Shown: positions 34,049 through 43,998, counted from the stretch's first letter. The stretch is DNA of 64,000 nt from Oecophyllibacter saccharovorans (GCF_006542375.1 NZ_CP038143.1:1550001-1614000), one strand, 5' to 3'. The notes: generated by a model not told the origin, from the letters alone. Program-made: numbers and translations.

Positions 34049-35893
34049 GTGAGCGACGGATCCGGCGATTCCCCCAGACCTGCCTCCCCGGTCAGCCACG
34101 AGCCGCTCGCCCATGCGCGCTCTGGCGGGCCTGAAGGAGTGCGGCAGGCTGACGGCTCGGGAGAGGCGGCCCCTCCCAGGGACCCCCACGCCAAAGAGCG
34201 TGCGCCCCGTGAGGAAACCGCGCCCGACCGCCAGACGCATGACCGCCGCGAAGACCCGTCTGAAGAGATGGATCCCCGGGAGGCCGAGCGGAGCTTCCAC
34301 GATGTCGCGTCCCTTGACGAGCTGAAGGAAGGGGAGATGAAGCCCGTCACTGTGGCGGGCAAGTCTCTCGTGCTCATCCGCCACGGCGGGCATGTCATCG
34401 CGCTGGGCGGCAAATGCCCCCACAAGGGCGCGCCGATGGAAAAGGGTGCCGCCTGCCACAGCCCCGATCATGGCGACGTGGTGGTGTGCCCCTGGCACAA
34501 GGCCGTGTTCAGCCAGGCGACCGGCAAGGTGGTGGAGCCCGTGGCTTTCGCGCCCCTGCCGCGCTACCCCGCCAAGGTGATCGAGGGCCGCGTCCTGGTG
34601 CGCCCCACACCTGAAGCGGTGCCCGAGCCCGAGCGCCGGGGAGAGGGGGAAACCGTCCTGATCATCGGCGGCGGGGCGGCTGCGGCCAGCGCGGTCTATA
34701 CCCTGCGCGAGGAGGGCTTTGCAGGCCCGATCACCATGGTCGGTTCCGAGCCCGAGCTGCCTTATGACCGCACGACGCTCAGCAAGACCCTGCTTCTGGG
34801 CGACCCGGACCGCACGCGCGCGCCCCTGCTCCTGCCGCAGGATTATTACGACGACCGCAAGGTGACCACCCGCCACGAGCGCGTCACCTCGTTCGACCCC
34901 GCCACGCACACGGCCCACCTGCCGAGCGGCGCTACGCTGAGCGCCGATCACGTCCTGCTGGTGCCGGGCGGGCGGCCGCGCATGCCAAGCGACATTCCGG
35001 GCCTCGAGCTTGAAGGCGTGCTGGAGCTCTACACCCAGGCCCAGGCGCAGACCATCGCCAGGGTGGTCACGCCTGAGCAGGCCGTGGTGCTGATCGGCGG
35101 CGGGCTGATCTGCCTTGAGGTCGCCTCGGCCCTGCGCCAGAAGGGCGTGGGCGTGACGATCATCACCCGCCAGGCTGTGCCGATGGAAGCGCAGTTCGGC
35201 CGCGAGATCGGCCTGCGCCTGCTGAAGCTGCAGGAAGACAACGGCGTCGCCTTCATCAGCGATTGCGCAGCCAAACGCGTCTACGCCGACCCCGCCCGCC
35301 CCGGCCAGGCTGCGGGCGTGGAGCTTGAGGACGGGATGAAGCTTCCCTGCGCGCATGTGCTGGTGGCTGCCGGCATCATCCCCAATGTGGATTTCGTCTC
35401 AGGCGACCTTCCCAGAACGCCCGCAGGCGCGCTGATCGTCGACCGCAACATGCGCGTCCACCTGCCAGACGCGCTGCGGGAGCGGCGCGAGAGGGAAGGC
35501 CGGCGCGGCGGCATTTACGCGGCAGGCGATGCCTCCTCGCTGGAGGAGGACGGGCGCTTCTGGCAGTCAGGCCACTGGCGCCCTGCCGAGGTGGAAGGGC
35601 GTATTGCCGCCCAGACCATGCTGAAGCACCCGCCGCGCACCGTCCCCGTGCCCTGGTACTGGACCCAGCAGTTCGGCAAGAAGATCGAATATCTCGGCTG
35701 GGGGCTGAAGTTCGACAATGTCGTGGTGGAGGGCAGCCTGCCCAATTTCGACTTCATGGCCTATTGCCAGTTCGAAGGGCGGATCGTGGCGCTGATCAGC
35801 TCGGGCCGCGACAAGGCCATGTCGCGCGCGGTGGTGGATTTCGCGGGTTTCGTCCACGAAGCGGGGCGGGAGCTTGCGCATATTCTCTTCTGA
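34049..35893 (+). CDS. FAD-dependent oxidoreductase with N-terminal Rieske domain (AIFM3-like)
   Basis: 614 residues from the GTG at 34049. Residues 1-73 are low-complexity and charged, and may not be translated: ATG 34268 is an alternative start. The Rieske [2Fe-2S] domain (about 80-185) has CPH at 123-125 and CPWH at 147-150. The reductase (about 195-560) has the FAD motif LIIGGGAAAASAV, a second dinucleotide motif VLIGGGLICLEVASAL for NAD(P)H, and the late FAD contact YAAGDAS. A C-terminal domain of about 90 residues follows (RPAEVEGRIAAQTM, then VEGSLPNFDF). It resembles ferredoxin reductases of dioxygenase systems and eukaryotic AIFM3. Its electron acceptor is not known; no partner oxygenase is adjacent. 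Confidence 0.85.
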   Translation: MSDGSGDSPRPASPVSHEPLAHARSGGPEGVRQADGSGEAAPPRDPHAKERAPREETAPDRQTHDRREDPSEEMDPREAERSFHDVASLDELKEGEMKPVTVAGKSLVLIRHGGHVIALGGKCPHKGAPMEKGAACHSPDHGDVVVCPWHKAVFSQATGKVVEPVAFAPLPRYPAKVIEGRVLVRPTPEAVPEPERRGEGETVLIIGGGAAAASAVYTLREEGFAGPITMVGSEPELPYDRTTLSKTLLLGDPDRTRAPLLLPQDYYDDRKVTTRHERVTSFDPATHTAHLPSGATLSADHVLLVPGGRPRMPSDIPGLELEGVLELYTQAQAQTIARVVTPEQAVVLIGGGLICLEVASALRQKGVGVTIITRQAVPMEAQFGREIGLRLLKLQEDNGVAFISDCAAKRVYADPARPGQAAGVELEDGMKLPCAHVLVAAGIIPNVDFVSGDLPRTPAGALIVDRNMRVHLPDALRERREREGRRGGIYAAGDASSLEEDGRFWQSGHWRPAEVEGRIAAQTMLKHPPRTVPVPWYWTQQFGKKIEYLGWGLKFDNVVVEGSLPNFDFMAYCQFEGRIVALISSGRDKAMSRAVVDFAGFVHEAGRELAHILF

Positions 35894-35961
35894 AAGCGCT
35901 TCAAAGCACCCGGGGCCCCCTCCCGGCAGGGGCAAGAGCCTGTTATAGAAGCCACGTTTTA

Positions 35962-35987
35962 TTTTTGTTGACCCTTTTTGTTGACCC
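35962..35987 (+). repeat. Perfect 13-bp tandem repeat upstream of aspS
   Basis: Two head-to-tail copies of TTTTTGTTGACCC, ending 57 bases before the aspS start. Each includes TTGACC, but no fitting -10 lies 16-18 bases on, so a promoter role is not supported. Pyrimidine-rich surroundings continue to 36020. Confidence 0.6.
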
Positions 35988-36044
35988 TTTCTGCCCCTTC
36001 TGATTGTCCCCTTTTTACTGTCCCAAGACGCACGAGGCCCTTTC

Positions 36045-37886
36045 ATGCACCAGTACCGCACCCATACCTGCAACGACCTGCGTGCGTCCGACGCGGGCAA
36101 GACCGTTCGGCTGTCAGGCTGGGTGCACAGTAAGCGCGACCATGGCGGGCTGCTGTTCATCGACCTGCGCGACCATTACGGCATGACCCAGGTCGTGGTG
36201 CCTGCAGGCGGCGACCTGCTGGAGAAAGCCGAGCACCTGCGCGTTGAAAGCGTCATCACGGTCACGGGCGAGGTGGTCCTGCGCGAGGGCGGGCAGGTCA
36301 ACCCCAACCTGCCGACCGGCGAGGTGGAGCTGCGCGCCAGTGACATCGAGGTGCAGTCAAACGCTGCTGTTCTGCCCTTCCAGGTTGCAGGCCAGGAGAA
36401 CTATCCTGAGGACCTGCGGCTGAAATACCGTTATCTCGACCTGCGGCGCGAGAAGATGCAGCGCAACCTCAAGTTGCGCAGCGAGGTCATCGCCAGCATG
36501 CGCCGCCGCATGAACGCGCAGGGCTTCACCGAGTTCCAGACCCCCATCCTGACCGCCTCCTCGCCTGAAGGCGCGCGCGACTTCCTGGTGCCTTCGCGCC
36601 TGCATCCCGGCAAGTTCTACGCCCTGCCCCAGGCGCCCCAGCAGTTCAAGCAGCTGGCCATGGTCGCAGGGATGGACCGCTATTTCCAGATCGCCCCCTG
36701 CTTCCGCGATGAAGCCTCGCGCGCTGACCGCAGCCCGGGCGAGTTCTACCAGCTCGATTTCGAGATGTCGTTCGCCACGCAGGAAGACGTGTTCGGCGTG
36801 CTGGAGCCGGTGCTGTCAGGCCTGTTTGAGGAATTCACGCCTGAAGGCTGGGCCATCACTGAAGGCGCTTTTCCCCGCATTCCTTACGCCGACGCCATGC
36901 GCGATTACGGCAGCGACAAGCCTGACCTGCGCAACCCGCTGATCATCCGCAACGTGACAGACGCCTTTGCAGGCTCAGGCTTCGGCCTGTTTGCGCGCAT
37001 CGCGGCAGATGGCGGCGAGATCCGCGCCGTTGCAGCCCCGGGTGCTGCTTCCAGGCCGCGCGCGTTTTTCGACAGGCTCAACGCCTGGGCGCGCGAGCAG
37101 GGGGCCGGCGGGCTGGGCTATATCAGCTTTGATGAAAACGGCGAGGCCAAGGGCCCGATCGCCAAGAATCTCGAGCCCGAGCGGGTGGCGCAGATCCGCG
37201 AGATCTGCGGCCTCAAGCCGGGCGATGCGGTCTTCTTCGCTGCCGGCAAGGGCGACGAGGTGGCGAAGTTCTCAGGCCAGGTGCGCACCAAGATCGCCAC
37301 CGAGCTGGACCTGATTGAGAAGAACGCCTTCCGCTTCTGCTGGGTGGTGGATTTCCCGATGTATGAGCGCAATGAGGAGACGGGGCAGATCGACTTCTCC
37401 CACAATCCCTTCTCCATGCCCCAGGGCGGGCTGGAGGCGCTCAACACCCAGGACCCGTTGAGCATCAAGGCCTTTCAGTATGACATCGTGTGCAACGGGG
37501 TTGAGCTGTCTTCGGGCGCCATCCGCAACCACCTGCCCGAGGTGATGCTGCGCGCCTTTGAGATCGCGGGTTACGGGCCCGAAGTGGTGGAAGAGCGCTT
37601 CGGCGGCATGCTCAACGCCTTCCGCTACGGCGCCCCGCCCCACGGCGGGGCCGCACCGGGCGTGGACCGGATCGTGATGCTGCTTGCCGATGAGCCCAAC
37701 ATCCGCGAGGTCATCCTCTTTCCGCTCAACCAGGGCGGCGAGGACCTGATGATGGAAGCGCCCGCTTCTGTTGAGCCCCAGCGCCTCAAGGAGCTCTCGC
37801 TCAAGCTGGACCTGCCCAAGCCCAAGCCGGGCGCCAAAAAAGCTGAGGCAGGGGCCGGGGCGGAAGGGAAACCTGCCGCGCCCTGA
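36045..37886 (+). CDS. aspS: Aspartyl-tRNA synthetase, probably non-discriminating (Asp/Asn)
   Basis: 613 residues, bacterial type. The N-terminal OB-fold binds the anticodon ([23 protein letters not shown]). The class II core has [24 protein letters not shown] (motif 2) and [14 protein letters not shown] (motif 3), with the bacterial GAD insert between (about 290-415). The residue equivalent to Pseudomonas His31 is His (RDHGG) and the later position has Gly (REGG) rather than Lys. Those are features of enzymes that also load Asp on tRNA-Asn for GatCAB. The tail is Lys/Ala/Gly-rich. GAGG lies eight bases before the ATG. Confidence 0.96.
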   Translation: MHQYRTHTCNDLRASDAGKTVRLSGWVHSKRDHGGLLFIDLRDHYGMTQVVVPAGGDLLEKAEHLRVESVITVTGEVVLREGGQVNPNLPTGEVELRASDIEVQSNAAVLPFQVAGQENYPEDLRLKYRYLDLRREKMQRNLKLRSEVIASMRRRMNAQGFTEFQTPILTASSPEGARDFLVPSRLHPGKFYALPQAPQQFKQLAMVAGMDRYFQIAPCFRDEASRADRSPGEFYQLDFEMSFATQEDVFGVLEPVLSGLFEEFTPEGWAITEGAFPRIPYADAMRDYGSDKPDLRNPLIIRNVTDAFAGSGFGLFARIAADGGEIRAVAAPGAASRPRAFFDRLNAWAREQGAGGLGYISFDENGEAKGPIAKNLEPERVAQIREICGLKPGDAVFFAAGKGDEVAKFSGQVRTKIATELDLIEKNAFRFCWVVDFPMYERNEETGQIDFSHNPFSMPQGGLEALNTQDPLSIKAFQYDIVCNGVELSSGAIRNHLPEVMLRAFEIAGYGPEVVEERFGGMLNAFRYGAPPHGGAAPGVDRIVMLLADEPNIREVILFPLNQGGEDLMMEAPASVEPQRLKELSLKLDLPKPKPGAKKAEAGAGAEGKPAAP

Positions 37887-37899
37887 GCCGGGCCGGGCT

Positions 37900-38676
37900 T
37901 CAGGGCCAGTTGAGGGTGGCTGAAACCGGCACGTGGTCGGAAGGCCGCTCCAGCGCGCGCTCGTCGCGGTCGATATGGACACTCACCAGCCGGTCGGCAA
38001 GCTGGGGCGAGAGCAGGACGAGGTCGATTCGCAACCCGCTGTCACGCGCGAAGGACGCGCCCTGGTAGTCCCAGAACGTGTAGGCCCGCCCGTCAGGATG
38101 CAGCGCGCGCCAGGCATCGGTCAGCCCCACCCACAGCAGGCGGCGGAAGGCTTCGCGCGTCTGTGGGCGTTTCAGCGCGTCATAGGCCTCCAACGCGTTG
38201 GGCGCGCAGTCAGCATCGGTGGGGCAGACATTGAAATCCCCCATGAAGACGAAAGGCTGCCCTGCCTGCAGGAACGCCAGCGCGCGCCGGCGCAGGGCGG
38301 CGAAAAAGGCCAGCTTGGTGGCGTAGCCGGCCTCGCCGCCTGAATTGCCGTTGGGCAGGTAGAGATTGCCGAAGCGGATGCCCTCAAGCTCGGCCTCGAT
38401 ATAGCGCGCTGCCGGGTCCTCGAAGCCGGGCAAAGCGCGGCACGTGATCTCAAGCGGCCGGCGGCTGATGAAGGCCACGCCGTTATAGCCCTTCTGCCCC
38501 ACCAGGGCCGTATGCAGCCCGGCCTGGGCGAAAATTTCAGGAAACTGCCCGTCCTCGCATTTGACCTCTTGGAGGCCAAGCAGGGTACAGTCAGGGTTGC
38601 GGTCCAGCCAGCCCTTGACCAGGCCGCTGCGCACGCGGATGGAGTTGATGTTCCAGGTGGCAAAGGTCAGGGCCAT
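37900..38676 (-). CDS. xthA: Exodeoxyribonuclease III (AP endonuclease)
   Basis: 258 residues. EEP-fold nuclease with FATWNINSIRVR (metal Asn), GLQEVKCEDGQFP (metal Glu), FMGDFNVCPTDAD (catalytic Asp/Asn pair), GLRIDLVLLSP and the final SDHVPV (catalytic His). It cuts DNA at abasic sites and trims 3' ends in base-excision repair. Convergent with aspS with 13 bases between; a GC-rich inverted repeat GCCCTGA/TCAGGGC around 37879-37905 may act as a shared hairpin. Confidence 0.95.
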   Translation of the reverse strand: MALTFATWNINSIRVRSGLVKGWLDRNPDCTLLGLQEVKCEDGQFPEIFAQAGLHTALVGQKGYNGVAFISRRPLEITCRALPGFEDPAARYIEAELEGIRFGNLYLPNGNSGGEAGYATKLAFFAALRRRALAFLQAGQPFVFMGDFNVCPTDADCAPNALEAYDALKRPQTREAFRRLLWVGLTDAWRALHPDGRAYTFWDYQGASFARDSGLRIDLVLLSPQLADRLVSVHIDRDERALERPSDHVPVSATLNWP

Positions 38677-38738
38677 GCGCGGGCTTTCTTGAAACGGAAT
38701 TTTCTTGGGCGAAAGTTGAGCGAAAGAGAGAAGGGCGC

Positions 38739-39077
38739 TCAGGCCAGCGAGAAGCTGGTGCCGCAGCCGCAGGAGGAGGCGGCATTGGGGTTGTTGATCG
38801 TGAAATGCGCGCCCATCAGCTTGTCCTCGAAGTCCAGCTCAGCGCCGTCCAGCAGCTCCAGGCTGGCAGGATCGATCACCACGCGCGCGCCGTGGGCTTC
38901 GATCAGCCGGTCATCGCCTGCCTGCTCCGTGTCGAGCTTGAAGAGATACTGAAAGCCGTTGCAGCCGCCCGCCTCGACCGAAACGCGCAGCGCCGTGCGT
39001 TCGGGCTCGGGGCGGGCAGAGGAGATTTCAACGATGCGCGCGGCAGCGGCGGGGGAGATGCGGAAATAGGAAGCCAT
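38739..39077 (-). CDS. erpA: A-type iron-sulfur cluster carrier (ErpA/IscA family)
   Basis: 112 residues. The three conserved cysteines are present: one in GGCNGFQY (about residue 39) and the C-terminal pair SSCGCGTSF (about 103 and 105). It hands [4Fe-4S] or [2Fe-2S] clusters to enzymes such as NadA in this window. The C-terminal motif and length fit ErpA; IscA or SufA cannot be excluded from sequence alone. It lies divergent to dgt, an arrangement common in alphaproteobacteria. Confidence 0.88.
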   Translation of the reverse strand: MASYFRISPAAAARIVEISSARPEPERTALRVSVEAGGCNGFQYLFKLDTEQAGDDRLIEAHGARVVIDPASLELLDGAELDFEDKLMGAHFTINNPNAASSCGCGTSFSLA

Positions 39078-39343
39078 GACGTTCTTTTGCAGGATTTGTG
39101 GAAGGATAAAGCTCTGAAGAGGACGCCGGTCAAAGACGTGTCGGAAAAGACGTGGAGAGGTGAGTAGAGGTGAGTATAGAGAAAAACCCCGCCGCCCTCC
39201 ACCGGCCTTTCAGGCGCGCCTGACGCGTATAAAGGATGAAAGTGACCTGCAGCTTGCCCAACCGCTTGCCCGCAAGGCCCTGGGCCCTGTAGGGCTGGGA
39301 GTATTAATTTACCCCGGCACTTATTCTGGCAGGCCTTCTTCCC

Positions 39344-40579
39344 ATGACGAACGCGCCCCCTACCATGGCCACCCCCCACACCGCCCAGGCCCTAGGTCCG
39401 GGCCAGCTTGCGCCTTATGCGGTCCAGGCGGAAGGCGCGCGCGGCAGGCAGTTTGCTGAGGAGCCCAAGACCAGCGCCCGCACGCCCTGGCAACGCGACC
39501 GCGACCGGGTGCTGCATTCGGCCGGGTTCCGCAGCCTGCAGTACAAGACCCAGGTCTTCCTCAACCATGAGGGCGATTTCTTCCGCACGCGCCTGACCCA
39601 TTCGCTGGAGGTGGCGCAGATCGCCCGCTCCATCGCCCGCAGCCTGGGCGTGAACGAGGACCTGGCCGAGGTGATCTCCCTGGCCCATGACCTGGGCCAC
39701 ACCCCTTTCGGCCATGCAGGCGAGGATGCGCTGCAGGAGGCCATGGCCGGGCTGGGCGGCTTTGACCACAACATCCAGTCCCTGCGCCAGGTGACCGAGA
39801 TCGAGGCGCGCTACCAGGGCTTTGACGGGCTGAACCTGACCTGGGAAACCCTCGAGGGCCTGGCCAAGCATCACGGCCCCGTGCGCCGCCCCAGGCCCTG
39901 GCTGGCCAGTTTCGATGCCCGTTACCCCCTGCAGCTCGAAACCCATGCCTCGGTCGAAGCCCAGCTTGCCGCCATCTGCGACGACATCGCCTATCACGGC
40001 CATGACCTTGATGACGGCCTGCGCGCCGGCCTGCTGCAGCTTGATGACATCTCCGAGGTGCCGCTGCTGCGCCAGTGCCTGGAGGAAGCCCGCGCGCTCG
40101 ACTGGTCGCGCTTCACCCCGCTGGACCGTGAGCAGCGCGTCCGCCATGAGACGGTGCGCCGCGTCATCAATGCCCTGGCAAGCGATCTCACCGCCCAGAC
40201 CCGCCGCAACCTTGAAGCACTGGCCCCCAAAAGCGCTGATGACGTCAGGCGCGCAGGGCACGGGGTGGTGGCCTTTAGCCCGGAGATGGCCGCGCGCAAC
40301 AAGGAGATCCGCAAGTTTCTCTACGGCAGGCTCTACCGCCACTGGCGCGTCAGCCGCATGACCAGCAAGGCGCGCCGGGCCGTGGGTGAGATCTTTGACA
40401 TTCTGGCTCAGGAGCCCGGCCTGCTGCCCCCGCCCTGGCGCGAGCGCGCCCTGCTGTGCCGCGCCAAGGGCGACGCGGCAGGGGAAAAGCGCGTCACGGC
40501 CGATTACATCGCCGGCATGAGCGACCGCTTTGCGATGGAGGAGCACCGCCGCCTGACCGATCTCTCCGTGCTGGGCTAG
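39344..40579 (+). CDS. dgt: Deoxyguanosinetriphosphate triphosphohydrolase-like protein
   Basis: 411 residues. HD-domain enzyme: FRTRLTHSLEVAQIARSIAR gives the first His, SLAHDLGHTPFGHAGEDAL the HD pair and a following metal His, and ICDDIAYHGHDLDDGLR the last Asp. These match the dGTPase type 2 branch typical of alphaproteobacteria, which removes triphosphate from dNTPs and helps balance nucleotide pools. Two ATGs compete (39344 and 39365); neither has a clear Shine-Dalgarno. It stands upstream of argS with 162 bases between. Confidence 0.92.
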   Translation: MTNAPPTMATPHTAQALGPGQLAPYAVQAEGARGRQFAEEPKTSARTPWQRDRDRVLHSAGFRSLQYKTQVFLNHEGDFFRTRLTHSLEVAQIARSIARSLGVNEDLAEVISLAHDLGHTPFGHAGEDALQEAMAGLGGFDHNIQSLRQVTEIEARYQGFDGLNLTWETLEGLAKHHGPVRRPRPWLASFDARYPLQLETHASVEAQLAAICDDIAYHGHDLDDGLRAGLLQLDDISEVPLLRQCLEEARALDWSRFTPLDREQRVRHETVRRVINALASDLTAQTRRNLEALAPKSADDVRRAGHGVVAFSPEMAARNKEIRKFLYGRLYRHWRVSRMTSKARRAVGEIFDILAQEPGLLPPPWRERALLCRAKGDAAGEKRVTADYIAGMSDRFAMEEHRRLTDLSVLG

Positions 40580-40741
40580 AGAACCGGGAGTGGGGGCAGG
40601 ACGGTTGTTTTTCCCCGTAATTCAATAATAAAAGAGCTCTCAGGCCTCCAGGGCGGTTTTTCCGGCTGCAGGGGCCGTTTTTTCGCCGCTTTTCCCGGTT
40701 TTTCTTGAGGCCGGGCGTTTTCGCAGGAGATATCCCCCGCC

Positions 40742-42592
40742 ATGGCATCCAGCCCCCCGACCGCCAAAGCCGTTTCCCAAGGCCCTTCCCAGGCCGCAAG
40801 CGGGGCGGGCGCGTGTCTCTTCAGCGGGATGCGCGCGCAGGTGGCAGCGATCATGGCAGAACTTTTCCCGGACCTGCCTGCCGAGACCCTGGCGCGCATC
40901 GAAGTCACCCCGACTCGCGACCCCGCCCATGGCGACATGGCAACCAACGCCGCCCTGCTGGCCGCCAAGCCCCTGCGCCGCAAACCCGCCGAAATCGCCG
41001 CCGCCCTGGTGGGCAGGCTGGCTGAGCTGCCGCAGGTGGAAAAGGCCGAAGTTGCGGGGCCGGGCTTCGTCAACCTCACCTTGCGCCCCCAGGTGCTGCA
41101 GGAGGTCGGCCGCATTGTGCTGCAGCAGGGCCCGCAGGCCTTCGGGCGCTCAGGGCTGGGGGCCGGCAAGCGGGTCAACATCGAATACGTCTCGGCCAAT
41201 CCCACAGGCCCGCTGCATGTCGGCCATTGCCGCGGGGCGGTGGTGGGCGACGCGCTGGCCAACCTGCTGGAAAAGGCGGGATATGAAGTCACGCGGGAAT
41301 ATTACGTCAATGATGCGGGCAACCAGGTCACTGCCCTGGCCTGGGCTGCCTATTGGCGCTACCTGCAGGCCATCGGCCGCCCGGTAGAGGCTGAAACCTT
41401 TGCACAGCTCGCCCCTTCAGGTCTGCAGTACCAGGGCGATTATCTCATCCCCGTGGGCCAGGCGCTGGCAGAGAAATACGGCGCCAGCCTGGCGCCAGAG
41501 AGCGGCAGCGTGGCCCCGGTCGAGCTCTGGTTTGACAAGGTGCGCGCGCTCACGCTCGCACACATGATGGCTGCTATCCGCGAAGACCTGGCGGCCCTGG
41601 GCATCACCCATGAAGTGTTCTCCAGCGAGGCCGAAGTACTGGCAAGCGGCGACGTGGACCGCGCCATCAGCGCGCTGGAAGGGGCAGGGCTGCTTTACGA
41701 AGGCGTGCTGGAGCCGCCCAAGGGCAAGCTGCCCGATGACTGGGAGGCCCGGCCGCAGACTCTGTTCCGTTCCACCGATTTCGGCGATGACACCGACCGC
41801 GCTCTGCGCAAGTCAGACGGCAGCAACACCTATTTTGCCAATGATGTCGGCTATCACGCCCGCAAGGCCCGCGGGGCGGACATGCTGATCGACGTTCTGG
41901 GCGCTGATCACGGCGGCTATGTTTCGCGCATGAAGGCTGCCGTCGCCGCGCTGACGCAGAACCATACCGAGTTCGACGTGCTGGTCTGCCAGATCGTGCG
42001 GATCATGAAGAACGGCCAGCCCGTGCGCATGTCCAAGCGGGCCGGCACGTTCGTGACCCTGCGCGACCTGCTTGACGAGGTCGGGCGTGACGCGGTGCGC
42101 TTTACCATGCTGACCCGCAAGGCCGATGCGCAGATGGATTTCGACCTCGACGCCGTGGTGGCGCAGACGCGTGACAACCCGGTTTTCTATGTCAATTACG
42201 CCCATGCCCGCTGCCGCTCGGTCCTGCGGCATGGCGCTGAGAAATACGGTGCGGACCAGGTGAGCGACAGCGCGCTGGCCGGCGCGGACCTCTCTGACCT
42301 CACCGCGCCTGAAGAGCTGGCAGTGCTGCGCCGCATCGCTGCCTTCCCCCGCCAGGTGGAGGCCGCAGCCCAGGCGCGCGAGCCCCACCGCATCGCGACC
42401 TACTGCATCGACCTGGCGGCAGACTTTCACGCGCTGTGGAACCGCGGGCGGGAAGAGGCGGCCCTGCGCTTCATCCAGGAGGACGCGCCCCAGGCCAGCA
42501 AGGCGCGCCTGGCTCTCGTGGCGGCAACGGCTGCCACGCTGCGGGCCGGGCTCGATATTCTCGGTGTTGAACCGGTAGAGGAAATGCGTTGA
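40742..42592 (+). CDS. argS: Arginyl-tRNA synthetase
   Basis: 616 residues. Class I enzyme with the N-terminal Add1 domain (about 35-120), the HIGH-type motif ANPTGPLHVGHCRGAVVGDAL, the KMSKS-like RMSKRAGTFVTLRDLL and a C-terminal helical anticodon-binding DALR domain (FYVNYAHARCRSVLR onward). AGGAGA lies 11 bases before the ATG. The first 25 residues are an Ala/Ser/Pro extension. The stop TGA shares its last base with the ATG of the SPOR gene, so argS, the SPOR gene and scpA form one coupled unit. Confidence 0.97.
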   Translation: MASSPPTAKAVSQGPSQAASGAGACLFSGMRAQVAAIMAELFPDLPAETLARIEVTPTRDPAHGDMATNAALLAAKPLRRKPAEIAAALVGRLAELPQVEKAEVAGPGFVNLTLRPQVLQEVGRIVLQQGPQAFGRSGLGAGKRVNIEYVSANPTGPLHVGHCRGAVVGDALANLLEKAGYEVTREYYVNDAGNQVTALAWAAYWRYLQAIGRPVEAETFAQLAPSGLQYQGDYLIPVGQALAEKYGASLAPESGSVAPVELWFDKVRALTLAHMMAAIREDLAALGITHEVFSSEAEVLASGDVDRAISALEGAGLLYEGVLEPPKGKLPDDWEARPQTLFRSTDFGDDTDRALRKSDGSNTYFANDVGYHARKARGADMLIDVLGADHGGYVSRMKAAVAALTQNHTEFDVLVCQIVRIMKNGQPVRMSKRAGTFVTLRDLLDEVGRDAVRFTMLTRKADAQMDFDLDAVVAQTRDNPVFYVNYAHARCRSVLRHGAEKYGADQVSDSALAGADLSDLTAPEELAVLRRIAAFPRQVEAAAQAREPHRIATYCIDLAADFHALWNRGREEAALRFIQEDAPQASKARLALVAATAATLRAGLDILGVEPVEEMR

Positions 42593-43998
42593 TGAACGGC
42601 TCTGACAACATCCCCCCCGATCCCCGCGCGCGCGACCACCGCGGCAACCGCATCAACCCGGCCGGCCGCTACGCCGGCGGCGCGCCTGGGGGGCAACCCC
42701 AGAATCCGCCGCCCGGCCCCGGCCCGGCCGCGCCGCAGCAGGGCAGGCTCTATGCCGATGGCCCCCAGCGCCTGGCCCCGGGCCAGCGCGGCCCCCAAAG
42801 CGCCCGGCAGGACTACCAGCAGGAGGGGCCCCAGGGTTACGGGGAGCCCGGTTATGTCGAGCCCGGCTACCAGGACCAGGATTTCAATGCCACCGGCCAG
42901 CGCGCGCGTGAGCGGCTGAACGGCCGCCCCCCGCGCAACGGCCGCGGGGGCGGCGGGTCGGGCGGGGTGCTCGGCTCGATGCTGGGCCAGGACCCAGGCA
43001 CCCGCAAGCTGGTGGGCGGTGCGGCGATCATCGTCGTGCTGCTGGGCGCCACAGTGGGGGGCTGGGCATTGTTCGGCAGCCATCATGAAGGCGTGCCGGT
43101 GATCGGCCCGCCGATGATGGCGCTTAAGGATCGCCCCGCTGACCCGGGCGGCCTGCAGGTCATGCGTGATGACACCGCCCAGAGCGACGTGACGGGCAAG
43201 GGGGCCTTGCACCTGGCCCCGCTGCCCGAGCAGCCGGACGCCCAGGCCCTGGCCCGCGAGGCCGCCGCCCGCCAGCAGCCCCAGCCCCCCCCGATCACAC
43301 CGGCAAGCGACACGCCTGCTGCCACAACCCCCCCAGCTCAGCCCGAGACGCTGCCAGCCCAGCCTGCGCCCGCAACCACGCAGGCGCCTGAGAAAGCGGC
43401 CGCTGAAACCCAGCCTGCCTCTGCGCCCGACCAGGCAGAGCATGAGGGGGCAGAGGCCGAAGCGCGCGAGCGTGCCCGCCAGGCCGAGGAACAGCGCCAG
43501 GCTGCCCGCCAGGCGCAGGAGGAAGCGGCCCAGAAACGCGCCGCCGCCCGCAAGGCAGCGCAGGAAGCCGCTGCCGAGAAACGCGCTGCCGCCCGCAAGG
43601 CCGCCCAGGAGGCCGCCGCCAAAGCCGACAAAGCTGACAAAACGGACGCCGCCACCCTGCCGCCGCCCTCAACCACACCGGCCAGCAAGCCTGCCGCCAA
43701 GACCCCTGCCAGCGCAGACGCCCCCAGCGCCAGTGCCGCTCCGGCTGGCAGCGGGCATTACGCCGTGCAGCTGGGCGCGCTTGACAGCCCGGCCCTGGCG
43801 CGCAAGGCGTGGGAAGCCAGCAAGGGCAAGGCGCCTGACCTTCTGGGCGGCCACACCCCGCTTTACTCGCAGGTCACGCGCAACGGGCGCAGCTACGTGC
43901 GGCTGCGGGTGGGCGGTTTTGCTGACATGAAGGCAGCGCGCCTGTTCTGCGCCAAGCTGCATGCGGCTTCCGTCAACTGTGCGCCAGCCGCTTTCTGA
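42592..43998 (+). CDS. SPOR-domain membrane protein
   Basis: 468 residues. A Gly/Pro/Gln/Arg-rich cytoplasmic part (about 1-137), a single membrane helix (about 138-160, GGAAIIVVLLGATVGGWALF), a long Pro/Ala/Gln periplasmic linker, an Ala/Lys/Arg helical stretch (about 290-350) with a 15-residue tandem duplication (43534-43623), and a C-terminal SPOR domain (about 387-468: GHYAVQLGAL through VRLRVGGFADMKAARLFCAKL). SPOR domains bind stripped septal peptidoglycan, so it should act at division sites. Overlaps argS by one base and the proposed scpA start by four. Confidence 0.9.
   Translation: MNGSDNIPPDPRARDHRGNRINPAGRYAGGAPGGQPQNPPPGPGPAAPQQGRLYADGPQRLAPGQRGPQSARQDYQQEGPQGYGEPGYVEPGYQDQDFNATGQRARERLNGRPPRNGRGGGGSGGVLGSMLGQDPGTRKLVGGAAIIVVLLGATVGGWALFGSHHEGVPVIGPPMMALKDRPADPGGLQVMRDDTAQSDVTGKGALHLAPLPEQPDAQALAREAAARQQPQPPPITPASDTPAATTPPAQPETLPAQPAPATTQAPEKAAAETQPASAPDQAEHEGAEAEARERARQAEEQRQAARQAQEEAAQKRAAARKAAQEAAAEKRAAARKAAQEAAAKADKADKTDAATLPPPSTTPASKPAAKTPASADAPSASAAPAGSGHYAVQLGALDSPALARKAWEASKGKAPDLLGGHTPLYSQVTRNGRSYVRLRVGGFADMKAARLFCAKLHAASVNCAPAAF
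43534..43623 (+). repeat. 45-bp tandem duplication in the SPOR gene
   Basis: Two 15-codon units encode KRAAARKAAQEAAAE and KRAAARKAAQEAAAK. Synonymous differences have accumulated between them, so the duplication is old and kept in frame. It lengthens an Ala/Lys/Arg helix between the membrane anchor and the SPOR domain. Confidence 0.8.

Noticed and set aside
33632-35356. 574-codon minus-strand frame across the DUF2076 and Rieske-FAD genes
   Set aside because: Crosses two real plus-strand genes and has shadow-like composition.
35962-35987. Promoter from the repeated TTGACC elements before aspS
   Set aside because: No -10 hexamer at 16-18 bases from either copy.
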